This document shows, piece after piece, positions 1-5,394 of a DNA stretch of 21,150 bases. Location: positions 1-21,150 of the forward strand of contig DBYD01000021.1 in the NCBI GenBank assembly GCA_002309855.1, written 5' to 3'. The position numbers and the translations under genes were made by a program. Source of the stretch: Bacteroidales bacterium UBA1195 (lineage in GTDB: Bacteria > Bacteroidota > Bacteroidia > Bacteroidales > WCHB1-69). The stretch's first letter is position 1, and each line of letters starts with the position of its first letter. The notes beneath the pieces are model-generated. The model had not been told where the DNA came from and did not search any database. It saw only the letters and a program-made list of their open reading frames with translations.

Positions 1-2
1 GC

Positions 3-293
3 GTTGTGGAGGGCTTTCATGAGGGGGAAGCCAAAGGAAGAGCAGAAGGTATGCAGGAGGGTTTGGAGAAAGGCCGCACCGAAGGCCTGCAGGAAGGCTT
101 GGAGAAAGGTCGAACCGAAGGCCTGCAGGAGGGAATGGAGAAGGGTCGCACGGAAGGCCTGCAGGAGGGAGTGGAGAAAGGCCGCGCGGAAGAGCGCATC
201 GCGATTGCCGCAAAAATGAAACAGTTGGGGATTCCGGCGGAACAGATTTCCCAATCCACGGGGATGACCGTGGGGGAGATCAAAGGGATGTGA
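3..293 (+). CDS. C-terminal fragment of an Rpn/PD-(D/E)XK nuclease family protein
   Basis: The gene is cut by the left window edge; the frame is open from base 3 to the TGA at 291-293. What is visible is a highly charged tail of four 12-residue repeats of the form LQEGLEKGRTEG, followed by a short closing segment that reads QLGIPAEQISQSTGM and ends in VGEIKGM. Glu/Gly/Lys-rich heptad-like or 12-residue tails followed by a small helix-turn-helix-like end (LGIPAEQISQSTGMT) are typical of the Rpn family of recombination-promoting nucleases, also annotated as putative transposases, in gut Bacteroidetes. The nuclease domain itself lies outside the window, so the call rests only on the tail. Alternatives are any protein with an EG/KG-repeat coiled tail, for example a flagellar-assembly-like FliH tail, which is unlikely in this lineage. 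Confidence 0.6.
   Translation, partial: VVEGFHEGEAKGRAEGMQEGLEKGRTEGLQEGLEKGRTEGLQEGMEKGRTEGLQEGVEKGRAEERIAIAAKMKQLGIPAEQISQSTGMTVGEIKGM
51..194 (+). repeat. Four tandem 36-bp coding repeats
   Basis: Four consecutive 36-bp units start at 51, 87, 123 and 159. Each encodes xQEGxEKGRxEx (12 residues), with the core CTGCAGGAGGG and GGAGAAAGG. The units differ mainly at third codon positions and at one hydrophobic position (Leu, Leu, Met, Val). The unit length is a multiple of three, so gain or loss of a copy keeps the reading frame. This also explains why several frames on both strands stay open here. Confidence 0.9.
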
Positions 294-321
294 AAAACAA
301 AGAGGGTGCTTAGGCACCCTC
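293..321 (-). terminator. Rho-independent terminator of the tRNA-Ser gene
   Basis: A perfect 8-bp stem (302-309 with 314-321, GAGGGTGC/GCACCCTC) encloses a TTAG loop. Read on the minus strand it is followed by TTTGTTTTT (301-293), as expected for an intrinsic terminator just downstream of the tRNA-Ser 3' end. On the plus strand the stem is not followed by a T run, so it is weaker as a terminator for the nuclease gene whose stop codon it abuts. Confidence 0.75.
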
Positions 322-335
322 CTGTTGGAATGTTC

Positions 336-425
336 TGGCGGAGAGACAGGGATTCGAACCCTGGGACCACAAATGTGGTCAACGGTTTTCGAGACCGCCC
401 CGATCGACCACTCCGGCATCTCTCC
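336..425 (-). tRNA. tRNA-Ser (anticodon CGA), CCA encoded
   Basis: Read on the minus strand: a 7-bp acceptor GGAGAGA (425-419) pairs with TCTCTCC (346-340), the discriminator is G, and CCA is encoded at 338-336. The anticodon loop is CTCGAAA with anticodon CGA at 391-389, decoding UCG. The long variable arm GACCACA-TT-TGTGGTC is the class II feature expected of tRNA-Ser. The T arm has the loop TTCGAAT closed by CAGGG/CCCTG. It is transcribed divergently from asd. Confidence 0.95.
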
Positions 426-437
426 AAAATGCGGCTG

Positions 438-466
438 CAAAAGTAGTCATTTTTGGCATACGAAAA
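438..466 (-). promoter_or_regulatory. Bacteroidetes-type promoter of tRNA-Ser
   Basis: On the minus strand TACTTTTG (445-438) matches the Bacteroidetes -7 consensus TAnnTTTG exactly and sits 13 bases before the tRNA 5' end at 425. A TTTTC segment (466-462) about 17 bases further upstream may serve as a degenerate -33 TTTG element. Confidence 0.6.
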
Positions 467-520
467 CAGGTTGATGCGAAAAAAAATGGGAAAACCCTCC
501 GAAGATGTTGGATGATGTGC

Positions 521-528
521 TATTTTTG
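521..528 (+). promoter_or_regulatory. -7 promoter element upstream of asd
   Basis: TATTTTTG matches TAnnTTTG exactly and lies 28 bases before the asd ATG, giving a leader of about 20 bases. No convincing TTTG -33 box is found at the usual spacing. Confidence 0.5.
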
Positions 529-556
529 CAGCGTAAAACCATAAATACAGATACAA

Positions 557-1543
557 ATGAATATTGCGGTGGTAGGCGCGACCGGACTGGTCGGCGGCAG
601 AATGTTGAAAGTGTTGGAGGAAAGAGGCTTCGGCGGCCATGAAATTCTGGTTGCCGCTTCGGAGAAATCAGTCGGGAGGGAGCTGGCCTTTGCCGGACGC
701 ACCCTGACTGTGCAGCCGGTGGAGGCGGTGATTGCCCAGGCGCCGGATTACGCCCTGTTTTCCGCAGGCGCATCGGTCTCCAGAACCTATGCCCCGCAGT
801 TTGCGGCGGTGGGGACCACGGTCATCGACAATTCCTCCGCCTGGCGCAAGGTGCCGGAGATCCCGTTAGTGGTGCCGGAAATCAATGCCGATGTAATCCG
901 TCCGGAGGACAGGATAATCGCCAACCCCAACTGCTCCACAATCCAGATGGTGCTGGCCGTTTCGCGGCTGCATCTGCGGTACCGTATCCGCCGTCTGGTG
1001 ATTTCAACATACCAGAGCGTGACCGGCACCGGCCAGAAGGCCATCCGCCAGCTTGAGGCCGAAGAGCGGGGCGAACCTGCTGACATGGCCTACCCATACC
1101 CGATCCACCGCAACCTCTTTCCGCACGGCGGCGATTTTCAGGAGGACGGCTACACTACCGAGGAGCAGAAGCTGGTCGACGAGACAAGGAAAATCCTGCG
1201 GGCTCCGGAGATTGCGGTCACCGCGACGGTGGCGCGGGTGCCAGTGGTCGGCGGCCATTCGGAGGCGGTGAACATTGAGTTTGAGGAGGAGTTTGAACTG
1301 GATGAGGTGCTGCATCTGCTCTCCGAAACACCGGGTGTTGTCCTGCAGAACGACCCGTCAAGGCTTTCCTATCCTATGCCGATGTATGCGGAGGATACCG
1401 ATGCTGTTTATGTCGGACGGGTCCGCCGTGATTTTTCCCAGCCGAAAACGTTGAACATCTGGGTGGTTTCCGACAATCTCCGCAAAGGTGCCGCCACTAA
1501 TGCCGTGCAGATACTGCAATATTTGTGTGACAGCCGCAGGTAG
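557..1543 (+). CDS. asd: Aspartate-semialdehyde dehydrogenase
   Basis: This cytosolic enzyme reduces aspartyl phosphate to aspartate semialdehyde with NADPH, the branch point to lysine/diaminopimelate, threonine and methionine. At 328 residues it has the usual family length. Near the N terminus is the Rossmann motif VGATGLVGGRML. The active-site segment NPNCSTIQM places the catalytic Cys at residue 126. GGHSEAV places the acid/base His at residue 234. The ATG at 557 follows a -7 promoter element at 521-528 and leaves a complete Rossmann strand at the N terminus, so the start is secure. It is a single-gene unit: tRNA-Ser is divergent upstream, and the gene converges with the yihY-type gene 17 bases downstream. 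All key residues look intact. Confidence 0.97.
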   Translation: MNIAVVGATGLVGGRMLKVLEERGFGGHEILVAASEKSVGRELAFAGRTLTVQPVEAVIAQAPDYALFSAGASVSRTYAPQFAAVGTTVIDNSSAWRKVPEIPLVVPEINADVIRPEDRIIANPNCSTIQMVLAVSRLHLRYRIRRLVISTYQSVTGTGQKAIRQLEAEERGEPADMAYPYPIHRNLFPHGGDFQEDGYTTEEQKLVDETRKILRAPEIAVTATVARVPVVGGHSEAVNIEFEEEFELDEVLHLLSETPGVVLQNDPSRLSYPMPMYAEDTDAVYVGRVRRDFSQPKTLNIWVVSDNLRKGAATNAVQILQYLCDSRR

Positions 1544-1545
1544 CC

Positions 1546-1566
1546 GCTAACCGTTAACCGCTAACC
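1546..1566. repeat. Three 7-bp tandem repeats (GYTAACC)
   Basis: GCTAACC, GTTAACC, GCTAACC run head to tail between the asd stop codon and the stop codon of the convergent membrane-protein gene; the last copy contains that stop (CTA at 1561-1563). No hairpin terminator is visible at this convergent junction, so the repeat is essentially all it holds. Confidence 0.8.
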
Positions 1567-2526
1567 GATATCCTCCTGCGCCTCCAACAGCGTCTTCCCC
1601 TCCAGGCGGGCGGAATAGGTGCTTATGTTCAGTTCAAAGCCGATGATTATGAAGTTGGAGAGCATCTGGATGTATATGAGCAGGATGATGATGGCCCCAA
1701 TGGAGCCGAAAATTACATTGTAACGCGAAAAATGGGCGATGTAGGTGCTGAATCCCCAGGATGCCACGGTAATCAGCAGCGTGGTCAGGAAGCTGCCGGG
1801 TGAAAAGAAGTGCAGCCCTTTCTGTTTGGCGGGGGCAAAGTAGTAGATGAGAGAGATGATCAGGAACACAAGGAAGAAGACCGAAAGCCATTTTGTCAGC
1901 ACAAGCAGCCACATCGACTGGAACCCCTGTGCTGCCAAGTAGCGCATGATATGGCCGATGCCAAGCAGTGCGAACAGCATTCCTATGACAATCAGGATTA
2001 TGATTACCAGCAGAAGAACGGCGGTCACCCGAAGGGCAAAGCCGTTGCGGGTCTCCACGTGATGGTAGGAGGTGTTGAAGGCCATAATCATGGATATGAT
2101 GCCCTGGGATGCGAAATAGAGTACAAACAGGGAACTCGTGGTAAGCCTTGTGCCGTTTTTCTCAAGCAGCCCGTTCAGGGTGCTGAAGACGAAATCCTGG
2201 GACTGTTCCGGCAGGAAATCAAGAATGAACTGCCGCACCATCGGGATGAACTCCTCGTAAGGGAGGTAGGCGAGGATGGTGAACAGGAAGAAGATAAAGG
2301 GGAAAAGCGCCATGAAAAAATTGTATGAGATGGCGGAGGCCCGCTGGTTGAGCACCCCTTTTGCCAGTCCCTTGACAAAAAAGCGTGACACATCGTAAAT
2401 GGGAATATGGTCGAATCCCGGCAGAATGATGTGTTTCATTTTCCTGACGGGGCGGCTGCCCGCCATCCGGGCAGCTGTAAGTTTGACATTTTGTATCTTG
2501 TCGGCAATCTGTTTCTTTAAGGCCAT
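1561..2526 (-). CDS. YihY/BrkB family inner-membrane protein
   Basis: A predicted polytopic membrane protein of 321 residues with about six hydrophobic segments. A basic cytoplasmic N terminus precedes the family signature RASAISYNFFMALFPF, and near the C terminus is the conserved FGSIGAIIILLIYIQML. Family members are often labelled RNase BN, but that name came from a misassignment; the biochemical function is not established and a transport role is inferred. I chose the ATG at 2524-2526 (MALKKQ) rather than an in-frame TTG at 2547. A TACCTTTG promoter element covers 2545-2552, so the TTG would lie inside the promoter. It is monocistronic and convergent with asd. Confidence 0.88.
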   Translation of the reverse strand: MALKKQIADKIQNVKLTAARMAGSRPVRKMKHIILPGFDHIPIYDVSRFFVKGLAKGVLNQRASAISYNFFMALFPFIFFLFTILAYLPYEEFIPMVRQFILDFLPEQSQDFVFSTLNGLLEKNGTRLTTSSLFVLYFASQGIISMIMAFNTSYHHVETRNGFALRVTAVLLLVIIILIVIGMLFALLGIGHIMRYLAAQGFQSMWLLVLTKWLSVFFLVFLIISLIYYFAPAKQKGLHFFSPGSFLTTLLITVASWGFSTYIAHFSRYNVIFGSIGAIIILLIYIQMLSNFIIIGFELNISTYSARLEGKTLLEAQEDIG

Positions 2527-2544
2527 TTTGCAGTTTTTAGGATG

Positions 2545-2552
2545 CAAAGGTA
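2545..2552 (-). promoter_or_regulatory. -7 promoter element of the YihY-type gene
   Basis: On the minus strand the sequence is TACCTTTG, an exact TAnnTTTG match 18 bases before the chosen ATG. It decides the start codon because the upstream TTG overlaps it. No clear -33 box is seen. Confidence 0.55.
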
Positions 2553-2619
2553 GGAAAAAAAGCGATATGAATCAGCAGACATGTGAAAAAAACGCAGGAT
2601 TATGCCGCTTTCCATGGGA

Positions 2620-2646
2620 TTTGTATTCACTTTTTTGTTACTTTTG
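2620..2646 (+). promoter_or_regulatory. Bacteroidetes-type promoter of the corA-like gene
   Basis: TTTG (2620-2623) and TACTTTTG (2639-2646) match the -33 and -7 elements, although the 15-base spacer is shorter than usual. The predicted leader to the ATG at 2747 is about 95 bases. I see no recognisable metal riboswitch in it. Confidence 0.5.
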
Positions 2647-2746
2647 CACCTTTAAAACCAAATATAAGATGTAGAAATCAGAACCCTCTATCTGGCGGTC
2701 AGACAATGTGTTCCGGCTGGATCAGATGTAAACGAAAGGAGTGCCT

Positions 2747-3661
2747 ATGACGGATGTGATTAAAATAGGGAAATTGCAATGGATTCATATCCAAAACCCT
2801 ACGGATGAAAACCTGGATAAGCTACAGGAAACTTACCACTTTCATCCCCTTGACATAGAAGACTGCCGGAGTTACACACAACGACCTAAGATAGATGTCT
2901 ATGATGACTACTACTTCCTGATTCTGCATTTCCCGCATTTCGACAACCAGAAGCGTTATGTGAAAGCCAAGGAGGTGAAAATTTTCTGGGGCTGCGACTA
3001 CCTGATAACCATCGGGCAGTCACACTGGGTGGTTGAGGATTTGTTCAACTATTATAAGCGTAACCCGAGTGCGTTGGACGATTTGGTCTCCACCTCATCC
3101 GATGCCATGCTCTATTCCATACTGAACCGGCTGATGAACGAATCGTTCCTGCTGGTGAACCAGGTTGGGCAGGAGATTGATGAGCTGAACCGTGATCTTT
3201 TCGAGGAGAAGGCGGAGAAGACCATTGAAAAAATCTCTGTCCTGCGGAAGAACATCATCCAGCTGAACACCACATTCAAACCGCAGTTGCGCGTGTTCCA
3301 CAAATTCGAATCCGGCGACATCAAGGGATTCGAGCAGCGGGAGGATATGGAGGACTACTGGGGCAACCTGCTGGACCTCTACCAGAAGATGTGGGACATG
3401 ATTGAGGATTTTGAGGAACTGATCTCATCGCTGGCCACAACATTTGACTCAGTACAGTCGCACCGCACCAACGAAATCATGCGCGTGCTGACCATCATCT
3501 CCACGATTGTGCTTCCGCTGACCTTCATCACTGGTTTGTACGGCATGAATGTCAGGCTGCCATGGGGGGATGCGCCCTCCGCCTTTGTGGTGATTGTGCT
3601 CTTCTGTGTGGTGATAGCTGCATTCCTGATTTTCTTTTTCAACCGGAAAAAATGGATGTGA
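2747..3661 (+). CDS. CorA family magnesium/divalent cation channel
   Basis: A 304-residue inner-membrane protein of the CorA family, which forms pentameric Mg2+ (or Co2+/Ni2+) channels. A long soluble N-terminal domain, rich in charged helices (for example ELNRDLFEEKAEKTIEKI), is followed by two C-terminal membrane helices. The signature YGMN follows the first helix, with Gly-Met-Asn at residues 266-268. The protein ends with the basic tail FNRKKWM, as in CorA. The ATG at 2747 is preceded by AAAGGAG at a workable spacing; a GTG six bases upstream falls inside that ribosome binding site and was not used. CorA and ZntB share this architecture; GMN followed by V favours a CorA-type Mg2+ channel, but the ion is inferred. 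Confidence 0.92.
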   Translation: MTDVIKIGKLQWIHIQNPTDENLDKLQETYHFHPLDIEDCRSYTQRPKIDVYDDYYFLILHFPHFDNQKRYVKAKEVKIFWGCDYLITIGQSHWVVEDLFNYYKRNPSALDDLVSTSSDAMLYSILNRLMNESFLLVNQVGQEIDELNRDLFEEKAEKTIEKISVLRKNIIQLNTTFKPQLRVFHKFESGDIKGFEQREDMEDYWGNLLDLYQKMWDMIEDFEELISSLATTFDSVQSHRTNEIMRVLTIISTIVLPLTFITGLYGMNVRLPWGDAPSAFVVIVLFCVVIAAFLIFFFNRKKWM

Positions 3662-3667
3662 GGTGAA

Positions 3668-3700
3668 TTTGAATTTCAACAGTATATTCGATTACATTTA
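3668..3700 (+). promoter_or_regulatory. Promoter of the PurF-like gene
   Basis: TTTG (3668-3671), a 21-base spacer and TACATTTA (3693-3700, seven of eight matches to TAnnTTTG). The spacing fits the Bacteroidetes promoter, placing transcription start near 3707 and giving a short A/T-rich leader. Confidence 0.55.
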
Positions 3701-3734
3701 ATATAATATAAACAACATAATCGCATAAGAAACA

Positions 3735-5141
3735 ATGGGTGGTTTTTTTGGAACGATACAGCATCGGGATTGTGTAGGTGACCTGTTTTATGGCATTGAC
3801 TACCATTTCCACATGGGGACACGGCGCGGCGGTATGATCACGCTTAATGCGGACAACCATTTCCACCGTGCCATCCACAATATTGAAAACTCATATTTCC
3901 GTACAAAGTTTGAGCCGGAACTTCCCGGTTTTTCAGGCAGCAGCGGCATAGGTGTCGTCAGCGACACCGACCCGCAGCCGATTACCATGAACTGCCATTT
4001 GGGACGGTTCGCCATCGTGACGGTTGCCAAGATTGTCAACATGGAGGAGCTGGTGCAGGATTTCCTGAACAAGGGCAACCATTTCAGCGAGCAGAATTCC
4101 GGCGTCTTCAACCAGACGGAACTTGTCGCCTTGCTGATAAACGAAGGGAAGACTTTTGTTGAAGGCATTGAAAATGTGTACAGGAAGGTGAAGGGTTCCT
4201 GCTCCATGCTGATCCTGACGGAAAACGGCCTTATCGCCGCCCGTGACAAACTTGGCCGCACGCCCATCATCCTGGCGCAAAAGGAGGATGGTTATGCGCT
4301 GGCATCGGAAAGCTGCAGTTTTCCCAATCTTGGGTTTGAGATTGTCCGTGATTTGGGGCCGGGCGAAATTGTTCAGGTTACCGCTGACGGCTGCGAACAG
4401 CTGCGGAAGCCGAATGACAAGATGCAGATATGCTCCTTCCTTTGGGTCTATTATGGATATCCTGTGTGCAGCTATGAGGGGCGCAATGTTGAGGAGGTGC
4501 GTTATTCCTGCGGCTGTGAGATGGGCAGGAAGGATGATGTGGAGGCCGATATGGTGAGTCCGATTCCGGATTCCGGCATCGGTATGGCTATGGGCTATGC
4601 CGTCGGCAAGGGGGTGCCTTACCGCGGGGTCATTGCCAAATATACGCCGACATGGCCGCGCAGTTTCATGCCTTCCGACCAGAAACGGCGCGATTTGGTT
4701 GCAAAAATGAAACTTATTGCCAACCGCTCCCTGATTAAGGGCAGCCGGGTGGTCTTCTGTGACGATTCCATCGTCCGTGGGACACAGTTGCGGGACAATG
4801 TGAGCGTGCTTTACGGTTACGGCGCCAAGGAGGTGCACATGCGTATCGCCTGCCCTCCACTGATATTTCCGTGCACCTACATCAACTTTTCCGCCTCCAA
4901 ATCCTCCAAGGAACTTATCACCCGCCGTGTGATCGAGCGTCTGGAGGGGGATGAGAACAAGAATCTGCAGGCCTATGCAACAACGGGTTCCCCGCAGTAC
5001 AACAAGATGGTTGGGATTATCCGGAATGAGTTGAAAATAACAACGTTAAAGTATAATCCGCTGGAAACGCTGGTCAAGGCCATCGGCCTGCCGAAGTCAC
5101 AAATCTGCACCCATTGTTTTGACGGCAGCAGCTACTATTAA
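3735..5141 (+). CDS. PurF-like amidophosphoribosyltransferase homologue lacking the glutaminase site
   Basis: A 468-residue protein with the two-domain layout of PurF (glutamine PRPP amidotransferase, first step of purine synthesis). The C-terminal half keeps the PRPP loop FCDDSIVRGTQ (Asp343-Asp344) and the PTWPRSF region. Cysteines at 233, 380, 458 and 461 align by context with the four Fe-S ligands of Bacillus-type PurF. The N-terminal Ntn-hydrolase half has lost its catalytic residues. The protein begins MGGFFG where PurF has Met-Cys-Gly, so the nucleophile is Gly. The oxyanion-hole HNGN segment reads TVAK (96-99), SDTE reads NQTE (126-129), and the substrate Arg in GHxRYST is absent. It could use free ammonia, pair with a separate glutaminase, or be a regulator. 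Databases are likely to label it purF. I recall similar MGGFFG proteins in Bacteroides, so this is probably a lineage family, not a fresh mutation. Confidence 0.85.
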   Translation: MGGFFGTIQHRDCVGDLFYGIDYHFHMGTRRGGMITLNADNHFHRAIHNIENSYFRTKFEPELPGFSGSSGIGVVSDTDPQPITMNCHLGRFAIVTVAKIVNMEELVQDFLNKGNHFSEQNSGVFNQTELVALLINEGKTFVEGIENVYRKVKGSCSMLILTENGLIAARDKLGRTPIILAQKEDGYALASESCSFPNLGFEIVRDLGPGEIVQVTADGCEQLRKPNDKMQICSFLWVYYGYPVCSYEGRNVEEVRYSCGCEMGRKDDVEADMVSPIPDSGIGMAMGYAVGKGVPYRGVIAKYTPTWPRSFMPSDQKRRDLVAKMKLIANRSLIKGSRVVFCDDSIVRGTQLRDNVSVLYGYGAKEVHMRIACPPLIFPCTYINFSASKSSKELITRRVIERLEGDENKNLQAYATTGSPQYNKMVGIIRNELKITTLKYNPLETLVKAIGLPKSQICTHCFDGSSYY

Positions 5142-5183
5142 AAAAAAATCCGGGTAAATGGAAAAAGATGTTCTAAAAAGTGC

Positions 5184-5191
5184 TACTTTTG
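5184..5191 (+). promoter_or_regulatory. -7 promoter element of the CAT-anticodon tRNA
   Basis: TACTTTTG is an exact TAnnTTTG match 15 bases before the tRNA 5' end. It is the same octamer as before tRNA-Ser, the corA-like gene and porV. No clear -33 box is visible. Confidence 0.6.
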
Positions 5192-5205
5192 CAAAACTTT
5201 TTACC

Positions 5206-5282
5206 GGCGAGGTAGCTCAGTTGGTTAGAGCGTCGGATTCATAACCCGGAGGTCACGAGTTCAACTCTCGTCCTCGCCACCA
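5206..5282 (+). tRNA. tRNA with CAT anticodon (elongator Met, or Ile2), CCA encoded
   Basis: Acceptor GGCGAGG (5206-5212) pairs with CCTCGCC (5272-5278); the discriminator is A and CCA is encoded at 5280-5282. The D arm contains AGCTCAGTTGGTTAGAGC, and the T loop TTCAACT is closed by ACGAG/CTCGT. The anticodon loop TTCATAA carries CAT at 5240-5242. It is not the initiator: the first pair is G-C rather than a mismatch, and three consecutive G-C pairs are missing from the anticodon stem. The stem has an apparent A-C mismatch next to the loop (5237 with 5245). Elongator tRNA-Met and lysidine-modified tRNA-Ile2 cannot be separated with certainty by eye. Confidence 0.9.
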
Positions 5283-5288
5283 GGAATA

Positions 5289-5322
5289 TTTGAGAATATT
5301 TGAGTTGTCGAAAATATTTTTG
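5289..5322 (+). promoter_or_regulatory. Promoter of the M23 peptidase gene
   Basis: TTTG (5289-5292), a 22-base spacer and TATTTTTG (5315-5322, exact TAnnTTTG). It rules out the in-frame TTG at 5290 as a start. The 10-bp sequence GAATATTTGA occurs twice in tandem at 5284-5303, so a second TTTG exists at a spacing that is too short. Confidence 0.6.
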
Positions 5323-5327
5323 ATTGA

Positions 5328-5354
5328 TTTTTTTCATTTTTTTCATTTTTTTGG
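5328..5354 (+). repeat. Three T7 tracts in 9-bp tandem
   Basis: T7-CA, T7-CA, T7-GG form three 9-bp units directly downstream of the predicted -7 box, in the untranslated leader of the M23 peptidase gene. Homopolymer tracts of this kind can slip; here they would change leader length, not a reading frame. Confidence 0.75.
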
Positions 5355-5394
5355 AAAAGGCTTGATTCCCGTCAATGCCTTTTCTATTTTAAAG

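Noticed and set aside
51..194. 36-bp repeat unit could suggest a CRISPR array
   Set aside because: Units are directly adjacent with no spacers and translate as a regular 12-residue protein repeat.
302..321. Hairpin as terminator of the plus-strand nuclease gene
   Set aside because: The T tract follows the stem only on the minus strand, so it was assigned to tRNA-Ser; a minor bidirectional effect is possible.
17..640. Long minus-strand open frame of 207 codons
   Set aside because: It runs antisense through the nuclease repeats, across the tRNA-Ser gene and into asd; it is open because the 36-bp repeat keeps all frames open.
2647..2746. Possible magnesium riboswitch in the corA-like leader
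   Set aside because: The leader is about 95 bases with no strong stems or recognisable M-box layout.
3933..4838. Minus-strand open frame of 301 codons
   Set aside because: It is fully antisense to the PurF-like gene, and its translation shows no domain or plausible start.
5290..5394. Extended N terminus of the M23 peptidase from a TTG start
   Set aside because: The extension overlaps the promoter and encodes a Phe/His-rich stretch from T tracts; the ATG at 5395 starts a normal signal peptide.
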